Shown piece after piece: positions 8,189-16,163 of a stretch of 64,000 nt of DNA. The position numbers and the translations under genes are program-made. Source of the DNA: an uncultured Rhodoplanes sp. (GTDB lineage: Bacteria; Pseudomonadota; Alphaproteobacteria; Rhizobiales; Xanthobacteraceae); assembly GCA_936924235.1 (NCBI GenBank), contig CAKZHN010000179.1, positions 1 through 64,000 on the forward strand, given 5' to 3'. Position 1 is the first letter of the stretch. Every line of letters starts with the position of its first letter. The notes under the pieces were generated by a model. The model was not told the origin of the DNA, did no database searches, and saw only the letters and a list, made by a program, of their open reading frames with translations.

Positions 8189-9706
8189 TCACGCCGCGAG
8201 CGGGCGGCGCGACGTGACCTCTTTCAACCGCGACAGCATGAAGGAGCGCTCGACCCGCATGATCAGAAGTCCGATCTGCATGGTGAACGGCTGATCGAGG
8301 AAGCAGGCGTAAAGCGCGTCCATCGCGGCGCGCAGCGGCAGCTTCGCCTTGTCGAGCACATCGCGGAAGATGCCCTGCAGCTCGATCGCCTTGGGCAGGT
8401 CGAGCCGTTCGGCGCTGGCGAGCTCCCAGGTAGTATCCTTGAGGGCATCGGCGAGCGCCGAAAGAAACGCAAGCTGCGCCGGGACGAGATGCTCGGCCCG
8501 CGCCGGCACATGATCCTCGGCAATCTGCAGGAACCAGTTCTTCTCGTCGAGGCCGCGTGCGAAATCGCAATCGAAGCGCTTGCCGCGCTTGAACGCCATC
8601 AGCGGCACGATCTGGCGGTCGGCCTTGCGGGTCTTGTTGAAGCAGTCGAGCAATTCGAACTCGCCGCTTTCGACACGGAAGACCGAGATGTCGGCCGGCA
8701 TGCCGGGCTTGAGGCTGCCGGCGCGGTCGGTGAGCGACAGCGCCTTGGCGGGCGCAGTGGTCACGCGCTCGATGGTCTCATTGAGCGAGAGTCCGAGCCG
8801 CATCGCGATGCTCAGCACATTGGCGAGGCTCTTTGCCGGCCGCACGACATTGAACTGCTGCAGGTCGGAGCTGATGGTGTGCGGAACAATGCCCTGTGCA
8901 TAGGCCTTCTCGGCCACGTCCCAGGAGAAGTTGTAACCGCCGAAGCCGAGATCGAAGAGGACGCCGCGCTGCTGCGCGTCGATCACCTCGGGCAGCACCT
9001 TGCCGTCGCGGTCGATCACCTGGCCGAGATTGCCGTGATAGATGTGGGTGATCATGTCGCCTTGCCCGGCGATCTTGAACGCCTCGGGCGCCAGCAGATG
9101 ATCCGGCCGCTGCAGCTGGAACTCGCCGATGTGCATGTAGAGCGGCAGGTCGAGGATCTCGGACAGGCCCTTGGTGATCTTCAGCGTGCCGGTGCCGTAG
9201 TCGCCGATGGCGTTGCATTTGAGATAGCGCAGACGGTTGCGGTGCTCCTTGGCGAAATCGAGCCAGCGCGCGATCGGCACGTTGCCGAGCGTGCGCACGT
9301 CGCCTTCGATGAAGTTCAGCCCGAGCAGCCCCATCGGCCGGATGAAGGGACCCACATAGAGGTCGGTCTCGAGCCGATCCATGACCGCGATGAACTCATC
9401 GAGCGTGTCGATGCCCGGCCCGCCGGCCTCCACGAACGAGGTCACGCCGTGATAGACGCCGATGCTGTCGGGGTCGGAGAAGCCCAGCGTTCCGTATGCG
9501 TGAACATGCAGGTCGATCCAGCCTGGCGTGAGATAGGAGCCGCTGAGATCGAGGACCGGCGTTTGCGGATCGGGTGGAACCTGGCCCACCGCACCGATCT
9601 TGCCGTCGGCGATCAGCACGTCAGTGACACGGTCGATGCCCTGGCTGGGATCGATCACGTGGGCGTTCTTTAAAAGCAGAGCCTGGCCGCCGGCATTGGA
9701 TGACAT
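8189..9706 (-). CDS. Dihydroorotase-like amidohydrolase with a C-terminal extension
   Basis: A 505-residue metal-dependent hydrolase of the amidohydrolase/deacetylase group (COG3964, related to dihydroorotase). A complete binuclear site is visible: H67-V-H69, a candidate carbamylated lysine K163 (YLKCNAIG), H192 in MHIGE, H221/H224 in THIYHG and D281 in ISSDL. The canonical domain ends near residue 375. About 125 further residues (roughly 380-505) are helix-rich and not part of the usual fold, whereas relatives are commonly about 380-430 residues long. The ATG at 9706 has GGGAG upstream. It is the first gene of the ten-gene operon. Likely activity is opening of a cyclic amide or deacylation; the substrate is unknown. 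Confidence 0.84.
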   Translation of the reverse strand: MSSNAGGQALLLKNAHVIDPSQGIDRVTDVLIADGKIGAVGQVPPDPQTPVLDLSGSYLTPGWIDLHVHAYGTLGFSDPDSIGVYHGVTSFVEAGGPGIDTLDEFIAVMDRLETDLYVGPFIRPMGLLGLNFIEGDVRTLGNVPIARWLDFAKEHRNRLRYLKCNAIGDYGTGTLKITKGLSEILDLPLYMHIGEFQLQRPDHLLAPEAFKIAGQGDMITHIYHGNLGQVIDRDGKVLPEVIDAQQRGVLFDLGFGGYNFSWDVAEKAYAQGIVPHTISSDLQQFNVVRPAKSLANVLSIAMRLGLSLNETIERVTTAPAKALSLTDRAGSLKPGMPADISVFRVESGEFELLDCFNKTRKADRQIVPLMAFKRGKRFDCDFARGLDEKNWFLQIAEDHVPARAEHLVPAQLAFLSALADALKDTTWELASAERLDLPKAIELQGIFRDVLDKAKLPLRAAMDALYACFLDQPFTMQIGLLIMRVERSFMLSRLKEVTSRRPLAA

Positions 9707-10070
9707 TCGCGTACTCCCAGCACTGAACGCCTTGTCGTCGAGGTAAGAGGCCGGATGAGGCAGTCGAGACGGGCGTTCCGGCCAATTTGTGAGCAAGCGA
9801 CGTGCCAGCAGTGCTGACGTTTCCGCTGGCCAGCCATGGGCCGCAACCCCGCAGCAGCCTGCCGCGGCTCGGATTCACCCCGCATTTCAAGAATGTAACG
9901 GCAGTTCGATTTTGCTATGCTCCTGATCGTGCGACCGCCGCTGCGGCACGTCAATACGATCCAAAACGTGCCGCCGTGTTTTTGAGCCTGCCGTGCTTGG
10001 GGAATAGGCTTGCCCCGGCCGGGCCGCGAAACCAGTATCCGGCGACGCAGATGTCGGAGGCGAAAGCGCA
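9707..10070. promoter_or_regulatory. 364-base divergent promoter region with a 9-bp inverted repeat
   Basis: This gap separates the divergently transcribed amidohydrolase operon and Rieske oxygenase operon, so it should carry both promoters. A perfect inverted repeat, GCGGCACGT at 9943-9951 and ACGTGCCGC at 9966-9974 (14-base spacer), lies about 97 bases before the oxygenase start. It could be an operator for the GntR-type or another regulator, or an RNA stem. A TATGCT at 9916-9921 resembles a plus-strand -10 box but has no convincing -35 partner. No gene is seen here. Confidence 0.45.
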
Positions 10071-11252
10071 ATGGACGAACGTCAACCGGCAAGCCGCGCC
10101 TCGCTCTATCGAAGCTGGCCGCGCTACGAGGCCGCCGACAAGGGCTTCCGGAACTATTGGTATCCGGTGATCGAGTCGCGGAGGCTCGGCAGCAAGCCGA
10201 AAGCCGTGAAGGTGGTCGGCGAGCCGATCATGCTGATGCGCGACGGCGACAAGGTCCGCGCGCTGCACGACCGCTGTCCGCATCGCGGCGTGCCGCTGTC
10301 GGCGGGTCGGAGCGAATTTCCCGGCATGATCTCCTGCATTTATCACGGCTGGACTTATCGTCTGGCTGACGGCGAGCTGTGCGCGGCGCTGACCGACGGG
10401 CCCGACTCGCCGATCTGCGGCAAGGCGATCGTGCGCGTGAAGACCTATCCGGTCGAGGAGCGCGGCAACATCATCTGGGTCTATGTCGGCGATGAGCCCG
10501 CGCCGCCGATCGAGGAGGACGTGCCGGAGGAATTCCTCGCCGAAAACGCGGTCGTCATTCCGATGATCGAGCTGCGCAAGGGCGACTGGCGCTACGCCAT
10601 GGAGAACGCGGTGGACGAGGCGCACGCGCGTTATCTGCACCGCAAGACGCCGTTTGCGTTCTTCCGGCTGTTCCCGGCCTACCAGACCGACGTGCAGATG
10701 GTGCCGAGCGAGGACGGCAAATGGCTGCGCCGGTTGAGCAAGCCGGTGTTCGGTCCGCAGTCCTATCCCGGCGTCGGCACATGGCCGCGCGACGGCTTCT
10801 GGCGCAAGGCCGGCGGCCAGGTCATCGTCGGCAAGGCGCGGCTGCCGGGCGTGTTCTACGTCGGCCACAAGAACTGGCAGGACTTTCAGTTCTTCACGCC
10901 GGTCGACGAAAACCATCACCTGATGTGCCAGATCGCGGTGCGCCGCACCAAAGGCCTCGGCGTGCTGTGGTGGAAGCTCCGCGTCTGGAGCTACATCCAG
11001 CTGTTTCACCGCATCATGCTCAACCGCTGGGAGGATGGCTTCATCGTCGAGGCGATGGACTGCCCGCCGGAGCGGCTGTTCAGGCCCGACGTCGCAATCG
11101 TGGCGTGGCGGCGCTGGTGCGATCTGCATGCGCGCGGGCTCGACGGCGAGCGCGCCGCGAAGGCGGAAGCCGAGGCCGAGGATGCGAAGGCGCTCGGCGC
11201 TTCGGGCGAGACCGCGCCGGGTCAGCCGGCATCCAAGGCGGAGCTGACTTGA
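10071..11252 (+). CDS. Rieske 2Fe-2S ring-hydroxylating oxygenase, alpha subunit
   Basis: A 393-residue oxygenase. The Rieske domain occupies about residues 28-135, with ligands C69-P-H71 and C89-I-Y-H92. The mononuclear iron site is shown by NAVDEAHARYLH, giving H185 and H190, with a later acidic ligand probably in WEDGFIVEAMD. The length and single-subunit look fit the class IA phthalate/vanillate/3-ketosteroid-type enzymes, which have no beta subunit. The ATG at 10071 has GGAGG ten bases upstream. The C-terminal 40 residues are Ala/Glu-rich and probably disordered. It starts a three-gene operon with an SDR and a binding protein. A dedicated reductase is not visible; the small Rieske ferredoxin at 7796 may supply electrons. 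Substrate unknown. Confidence 0.88.
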   Translation: MDERQPASRASLYRSWPRYEAADKGFRNYWYPVIESRRLGSKPKAVKVVGEPIMLMRDGDKVRALHDRCPHRGVPLSAGRSEFPGMISCIYHGWTYRLADGELCAALTDGPDSPICGKAIVRVKTYPVEERGNIIWVYVGDEPAPPIEEDVPEEFLAENAVVIPMIELRKGDWRYAMENAVDEAHARYLHRKTPFAFFRLFPAYQTDVQMVPSEDGKWLRRLSKPVFGPQSYPGVGTWPRDGFWRKAGGQVIVGKARLPGVFYVGHKNWQDFQFFTPVDENHHLMCQIAVRRTKGLGVLWWKLRVWSYIQLFHRIMLNRWEDGFIVEAMDCPPERLFRPDVAIVAWRRWCDLHARGLDGERAAKAEAEAEDAKALGASGETAPGQPASKAELT

Positions 11253-11285
11253 GCCCGCGGCGTCATTGATGCTTTCGAACACACG

Positions 11286-12185
11286 ATGAAGATCCTCGTC
11301 ACCGGCGGTGCGGGCAAGCTCGGACAGTGGGTGGTCCGCGAGCTGAAGGCGCAGCAGCATGATGTCGCGGTGTTCGACCGGCAGACGTCCGGCGAGCCGG
11401 CCAACCGTGAGATCATCGGCGACATCGAGGACCTCGAGGCCGTGACCGCGGCGGCCATGGGCGTCGAGGCGATCATCCATCTCGCCGGCATTCCGACCCA
11501 CAGCGTCATGCCGGACAACGACACCTTCCGCATCAACGCCATGGGCGCCTTCAACATCCACGAGGCGGCGCGGCGCAACGGCGTGCCCCGCGTCGTCAGC
11601 CTCAGCAGCGAGGCGGTGCTCGGCTGGGCGCCGGGCTCGTTCGAGCGCGAGCATCTGCCCGACTATCTGCCGATCGACGAGAATCATCCGTGCCAGCCGC
11701 AGGATTGCTACGGCCTTTCGAAGCAGGTGCTGGAGAGCGTCGGCCGCGCGTTCACGGCACGCTGCGGCATGGTGACGGTGTTCATCCGCGCGCCGTGGAT
11801 CGTCTCGCCGGACGAGCTCGATGCGCTGCGCGAGAGCAACGGCCGCGCCGTCCGCGACTTCGGGCTCTATCACTACATCGACGCCCGCGATCTGGCCGAG
11901 GCCTGCCGGCTTGCGGTCGAGGTCGAGCTCGACGGCGCCCGGGCGATTTACGTCGGCTCGGGCGAGACCACGGTGCCGCTGCCGCTCGCAGAGCTTTATC
12001 CCAAGCTTGCGCCCGACATCGGCGACCGCGCCGCGGCGCTCACCGGGACGCTTGCGCCGGTGTCGAACGAGCTGGCGCGCAGGCTGTTGGGCTGGAGCCC
12101 GAAGCATTCGTGGCGCGGCAGCGACCCATCTTCATCCGCGGTGCCGGCCGCGCGTCCCAAACGCGTCAGACAGGAGCATTCATGA
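11286..12185 (+). CDS. NAD(P)-dependent epimerase/dehydratase (extended SDR)
   Basis: A 299-residue Rossmann enzyme. The dinucleotide motif GGAGKLG is at residues 7-13, the acidic residue after the second strand is in VFDRQ, IIHLAG follows, and the catalytic pair is YGLSK, with SLSSEAV supplying the Ser. The tail is Pro/Ser-rich and poorly conserved. It follows the Rieske oxygenase by 33 bases, and its stop overlaps the next start as ATGA, so the three genes are one operon. In this setting it may oxidise the product of the oxygenase. Its sequence type (nucleoside-sugar epimerase-like) is not that of a classical cis-dihydrodiol dehydrogenase, so the reaction is open. Confidence 0.83.
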   Translation: MKILVTGGAGKLGQWVVRELKAQQHDVAVFDRQTSGEPANREIIGDIEDLEAVTAAAMGVEAIIHLAGIPTHSVMPDNDTFRINAMGAFNIHEAARRNGVPRVVSLSSEAVLGWAPGSFEREHLPDYLPIDENHPCQPQDCYGLSKQVLESVGRAFTARCGMVTVFIRAPWIVSPDELDALRESNGRAVRDFGLYHYIDARDLAEACRLAVEVELDGARAIYVGSGETTVPLPLAELYPKLAPDIGDRAAALTGTLAPVSNELARRLLGWSPKHSWRGSDPSSSAVPAARPKRVRQEHS

Positions 12186-13156
12186 GCTGGATGAAAACGG
12201 TTGGTCTCGCCCTCGTGGCCTTTGTCGCCATCGCGCCCGCGGCGCTCGCGCAAGAGGCGGCGAAAGACAAGGCCAAAATTCCGCTCCGCGTGGGTACGCT
12301 CCGCATCGCGGCGCAGACCGACGCCTGGGTGGCGCAGCAGCGCCGCTTCTTCGCCAAGCACGGCATCGAAGCGACGTTGACGCCGTTCAACACCGGAGCC
12401 GAGTCGATCCCGGCGATGCAGGGCGGCGCCATCGATGTGCTGCTGTCGATCCCGGGCATCGGCATGATCGCCATGGAACGCGGCCTCGATATCGTGCCTG
12501 TGTTCCAGGACGAAAGTGCACATGCAGCGCCGCCGGATTCGGCGAGCGTGCAGGTGATGGACGCCTCGCCGATCAAGACGCTGGCGGATCTGCGCGGCAA
12601 GAAGGTCGGTGTCGGCGGACTGTCAACGCAGAACACCATCGCGGTGAAGATGCTGCTCGACAAGGCCGGCGTGGATCCTGGCTCGGTTCAGTTCTCGGAG
12701 GTGCCGTTCCCGGCGATGCTGAACGCGCTCAAGGCCGGCCATGTCGACGCCGTGGTGCCGGTCGATCCGTTCACCACGCAGCTTCGCCATTCCGGCGGCC
12801 GGGTGATCTCCTGGAATTATGTCGAGGCGATTCCCGAGCAGCCGCTCGGTGTGTGGTTTGCGAAAGGCTCGTTCCTGAAATCCAATCCGCAGGCGATCGA
12901 CGGCTTCATCGCCGCGATGAGGGAATCGATCGACTATCTGCATGCCGACGAAAAGCGCGCCCGCGACGAGATCGCGGCCTACACCAAGCTCGACCGCGGC
13001 ATGCTCGACAACATGCCGCTGATCGGCTGGAACTATCAGGTGCGGCTCGACCGCTGGCAGGCGGTGATCGACATGATGGTGAAGTACGGTGGCATGCAGC
13101 CGAAGAAGGCCGAGGATTTCATGACGGCGCAGTTGCGGCCGTTTGTGACGCGCTAG
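12182..13156 (+). CDS. ABC transporter substrate-binding protein, NitT/TauT family
   Basis: A 324-residue binding protein with a Sec signal (MSWMKTVGLALVAFVAIAP, ending ALA-QE). AGGAG lies upstream of the ATG at 12182, which overlaps the SDR stop. It is clearly a paralogue of the protein at 405-1367: the same order of IPLRVGTLRIAAQTDAW, LSIPGIGM, VPVDPFTTQ, AIPEQPLGVWFAK and RWQAVIDMMVKYG, with almost no gaps. Its own operon holds no permease or ATPase. It may therefore deliver a second ligand to one of the two importers of the divergent operon. That sharing is inferred. Confidence 0.88.
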   Translation: MSWMKTVGLALVAFVAIAPAALAQEAAKDKAKIPLRVGTLRIAAQTDAWVAQQRRFFAKHGIEATLTPFNTGAESIPAMQGGAIDVLLSIPGIGMIAMERGLDIVPVFQDESAHAAPPDSASVQVMDASPIKTLADLRGKKVGVGGLSTQNTIAVKMLLDKAGVDPGSVQFSEVPFPAMLNALKAGHVDAVVPVDPFTTQLRHSGGRVISWNYVEAIPEQPLGVWFAKGSFLKSNPQAIDGFIAAMRESIDYLHADEKRARDEIAAYTKLDRGMLDNMPLIGWNYQVRLDRWQAVIDMMVKYGGMQPKKAEDFMTAQLRPFVTR

Positions 13157-13167
13157 CGCCTCGGCTT

Positions 13168-14253
13168 CTAAGGCTTGACGCTCTTCGCTTGCGCGACAAT
13201 GGCGGCGCGGTCGAAGTCGTTGCAGGCCGCGATAAATTGCTCCGTATAGGAGGCGTTGGAGGCCTCGCTGCCCTTCAGAGTGCCGAGCTTGACGAAGGCC
13301 GTGTGCGTATTGTCCCAATTCTCCGTGATGAATCTGCCGAGCGGTGCATTGTCCGGTTGATCCTGGAGCGCCTTTTCGAGGAAGCGGCTCATGACATGGG
13401 TGGCGTTCTTGAGCGCCGTCGCTTCATCGACATCCGCGGGCTTGGTGGTTGGGAATTCCTCCCAGAAAATGCGGATCGCGGCGGCAATATTGCTCGTCGT
13501 GAAAATCAGGCCTTTGGTCATGGCGCGGCAGTAGGCTGCCACCTCTTTCGGGTTCGATTTGGCGAACGAGGCCGTGGTCGCAAGCGTCGTCCCGACCTGG
13601 CCGTCCTCGAGCGGTATGGCGACAGTGCGCAGCTCCAGGCCGGTGTTCTCCGCAGCGCCAAGCATCGAATCCCACATCACCAGGGCATCGATCTTGCCGG
13701 TCTTGAGCGCGGCGATCGCCGAAGGGCCCGCGCCCGTGGCTATTCCGGTGTATTGATCGGGCGTGATGCCGATCGCGCTCAGGTTTTGCTTGAGGCCCAG
13801 GCCGCCGCCTGCGCCGAATGACGGCGCACCGACGTTCTTTCCCTTGAGATCCTCCAGCTTCGAGATCGGCGAATCCTTCAGCACCACCAGGAAGGTGCCG
13901 GCGTTGCGCTTGAGGTTGAAGAACGAGATCAGATCGCCGTTCTGCTCTCGGACCGTCATGATTGCGGCCGCGGCCGTGGTCCCGACCTGGGCCTTGCTGG
14001 ATTGCAGAACCTGCGCCGAGATCATCGCGGTTTGCGAGTTCTGGATTTCGACGTCGATGCCTTCGGCTGCGAAGTAGCCCAGACGTTTCGGCACGGCATA
14101 AAGAAATACCTCTTCGCCGATGCCCATGATCGGATGCATCTGCACCAGCGTCATCTTGGTCGTCGATTGCGCGGTGGTGCCGGCGATCAGCGCCAGGTTG
14201 ACGGCGGCGGCGAGCACCATAGCGGCCGTGGCATTGTAGATTCGATTGTGCAT
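13168..14253 (-). CDS. ABC transporter substrate-binding protein, NitT/TauT family
   Basis: A 361-residue binding protein with a signal peptide (hydrophobic residues about 8-28, then TTAQS). Family marks include YFAAEGIDVEIQN, VGAPSFGAGGGLG and a ligand-region GKIDALVMWDS. It is only distantly related to the paralogous pair at 405 and 12182. It is the last gene of a minus-strand ATPase-permease-binding protein operon, 30 bases after the permease, and is convergent with the gene ending at 13156. The ligand is unknown. Confidence 0.87.
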   Translation of the reverse strand: MHNRIYNATAAMVLAAAVNLALIAGTTAQSTTKMTLVQMHPIMGIGEEVFLYAVPKRLGYFAAEGIDVEIQNSQTAMISAQVLQSSKAQVGTTAAAAIMTVREQNGDLISFFNLKRNAGTFLVVLKDSPISKLEDLKGKNVGAPSFGAGGGLGLKQNLSAIGITPDQYTGIATGAGPSAIAALKTGKIDALVMWDSMLGAAENTGLELRTVAIPLEDGQVGTTLATTASFAKSNPKEVAAYCRAMTKGLIFTTSNIAAAIRIFWEEFPTTKPADVDEATALKNATHVMSRFLEKALQDQPDNAPLGRFITENWDNTHTAFVKLGTLKGSEASNASYTEQFIAACNDFDRAAIVAQAKSVKP

Positions 14254-14283
14254 GACTTACCCCCGCAGTTTCATGTTTCCCAG

Positions 14284-15153
14284 TCAGGGTCGCGCCGCTC
14301 CGCCTGCTCGTTGCGCCCAGAAGCAGCAGCGGCGTTCGACCAGCATCACGATATGGTTCATCAGGAAGCCGATCGCGGCCAGCAACAGGATGATCGCGAA
14401 CATCGGGGCGATCTCCATCGCCTGGTTGTATTGCATCAACAACATGCCGAGGCCGGCAGTAGCGCCGACGAATTCGCCGACCACCGCGCCAAGGATCGAT
14501 AGTACCGAGGCTACGCCAAGGCCCGCGAACAGATAGGGCAGGCAGCTTGGCACGATGATCTTGGTGAGCAGGTGCAGCTCACTGGCGTTGCATGAGCGGG
14601 CGAGCTCGATCCGCTCAGGCTCGACCGCCTGATAGCCCGCCATCATATTCACCAGCACCGGGAAGAACGTGATGATGGCGGTAATGAAAACCTTGCCTTC
14701 GAGCCCGAAGCCGAACCACACCACCATCAGCGGCGCCAGCGCGACCTTGGGCAGCGATTGGAAACCAACGATGTAGGGGTACCAGCTCTTGCCGAGGATC
14801 GGCCAATGCGAGAGCAGAAGCCCGAGCAGCGCGCCGAACGCCGATCCGATGGCAAAGCCGAGCAGCGCCTCCCACAGAGTGACGCCGGAGTGGTACCAGT
14901 AGCTGGCCTTGTCCCAGGGCGAATGGCTTAAGCCGGTGGCAAGCGCGCGCCAGACCTGCTCTGGCGGCGGCAAGATGTAGGCGGGCAGGCGGAGCACGTC
15001 GGTCGCGAGCCACCAGGCCGCCACCAGCCCGATCAGGATCGCCGGCGAGATAGTGAATTGCGGATAGCGCCGAAGCAAGCCGGGTCGTTGCAAGCGCGCC
15101 GGAGTTTCGCGCTGCGCATTCGCGATCGGTGTGCCAGCCACCGGCGTCGCCAT
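14284..15153 (-). CDS. ABC transporter permease, NitT/TauT (SsuC) family
   Basis: A 289-residue permease with the first membrane segment near residues 35-52 (ISPAILIGLVAAWWLA). GFQSLPKVALAPLMVVWFGFGLE and the EAA loop IELARSCNASELHLLTKIIVPS are characteristic of SsuC relatives. The start codon overlaps the ATPase stop as TGATG, with GGGAGG about ten bases upstream inside the ATPase gene. It is the membrane part of the third complete importer of the window. Confidence 0.9.
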   Translation of the reverse strand: MATPVAGTPIANAQRETPARLQRPGLLRRYPQFTISPAILIGLVAAWWLATDVLRLPAYILPPPEQVWRALATGLSHSPWDKASYWYHSGVTLWEALLGFAIGSAFGALLGLLLSHWPILGKSWYPYIVGFQSLPKVALAPLMVVWFGFGLEGKVFITAIITFFPVLVNMMAGYQAVEPERIELARSCNASELHLLTKIIVPSCLPYLFAGLGVASVLSILGAVVGEFVGATAGLGMLLMQYNQAMEIAPMFAIILLLAAIGFLMNHIVMLVERRCCFWAQRAGGAARP

Positions 15154-16007
15154 CAGAACATGCCTCCCTGGGCGTCGAGCAGCGAGCGAAGCATGGTGGC
15201 GTAACGGCCGAAGCTGTCGGTGTTGATGATCGAAAGGGAACGGGGTCTCGGCAAGTCTATGGTGATGACGTCGGCGATGGTTCCGGGCCGTGCTGTCATC
15301 GCAATCACGCGGTCGGACAGAAAAATCGCTTCTGCTATCGAGTGAGTGATGAAAATCACCGTCTTGCGGCTGTGGCTCCAGATCCGCATCAGCTCGAGAT
15401 TCATCTGCTCGCGCGTCATGGCGTCGAGCGCGCCGAACGGTTCGTCCATCAGCAGCAGCCGCGGATCCTGCACCAGCGCGCGCACGATCGCGGCGCGCTG
15501 CTGCATGCCGCCGGAAAGCTCGTAGGGAAAGCGCGCGGCGAAGTCGCGCAGGCCGACCATCTGCAGCAGGTCGAGTGCGCTGTCGCGGTACTTGGCCGTC
15601 GGAAGCTTGCGGAATTCGATCGGCAGCAGCACGTTGTCGAGCACGGTGCGCCACGGCAGCAGCACCGGCGACTGGAACACGACAGCGGCTTCAGGACTCG
15701 GACCGCGCAGTGGTTTGCCGTTCAGCTCGACGCTGCCGGACGTGTAGGGCAGGAGGCCGGCGAGCACCTTCAGCAGCGTGGACTTGCCGCAGCCGCTCTG
15801 GCCGACGACCGAAACGAATTCACCGTCGCGAATATCGAAGTCGAGATTCTTGAGCGCGACCACTTCACCTGCGCCGGTCGCGTAGGTCTTCGACAGGCCG
15901 CGCGCCGCAATCAGCGCCGGCTTTGCTTCGGCATCTATCTGCAACGGTACGGCTGCGAGCACGGGCTTCACGGCGTTCGACGCGTTGGTCCTGAGACGAG
16001 CGTACAT
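15153..16007 (-). CDS. ABC transporter ATP-binding protein, NitT/TauT (SsuB) family
   Basis: A 284-residue nucleotide-binding subunit with Walker A GQSGCGKST, Q-loop VFQSPVLLPWRT, signature LSGGMQQR, Walker [13 protein letters not shown] and switch His ITHS. The reading frame continues upstream to 16148, but that segment is Cys/Arg-rich and unlike the family, so the ATG at 16007 is preferred; its ribosome site is weak. It is the first gene of the operon leading to the permease at 14284 and the binding protein at 13168, and is divergent from the gene at 16164. Confidence 0.87.
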   Translation of the reverse strand: MYARLRTNASNAVKPVLAAVPLQIDAEAKPALIAARGLSKTYATGAGEVVALKNLDFDIRDGEFVSVVGQSGCGKSTLLKVLAGLLPYTSGSVELNGKPLRGPSPEAAVVFQSPVLLPWRTVLDNVLLPIEFRKLPTAKYRDSALDLLQMVGLRDFAARFPYELSGGMQQRAAIVRALVQDPRLLLMDEPFGALDAMTREQMNLELMRIWSHSRKTVIFITHSIAEAIFLSDRVIAMTARPGTIADVITIDLPRPRSLSIINTDSFGRYATMLRSLLDAQGGMF

Positions 16008-16163
16008 AAGCCCAAAAACGAAGCAAGACGTATGCCATGGCCGTGCAGTCGCGCGCGTCGCGCATGGCACGGCAGCTGGCCGGGCGTGACAGACGCACGG
16101 CAAATCGCAGCGGCCCGCAATAGAGTTACGGCCGCAGCAGGGTTGCACAACACCGGAGCCATG

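Noticed and set aside
6966..8570. A single 534-codon minus-strand frame fusing the permease to an upstream segment
   Set aside because: The upstream part overlaps the Rieske protein and amidohydrolase in another frame; the permease starts at its own ATG at 7781.
9951..12107. Minus-strand open frame of 718 codons
   Set aside because: Covers the Rieske oxygenase and SDR on the opposite strand; Arg/Ala/His-rich with no domain, so a shadow.
11821..13821. Plus-strand open frame of 666 codons
   Set aside because: Runs out of frame across the SDR and binding protein and into the antisense of the gene at 13168; composition is that of a shadow.
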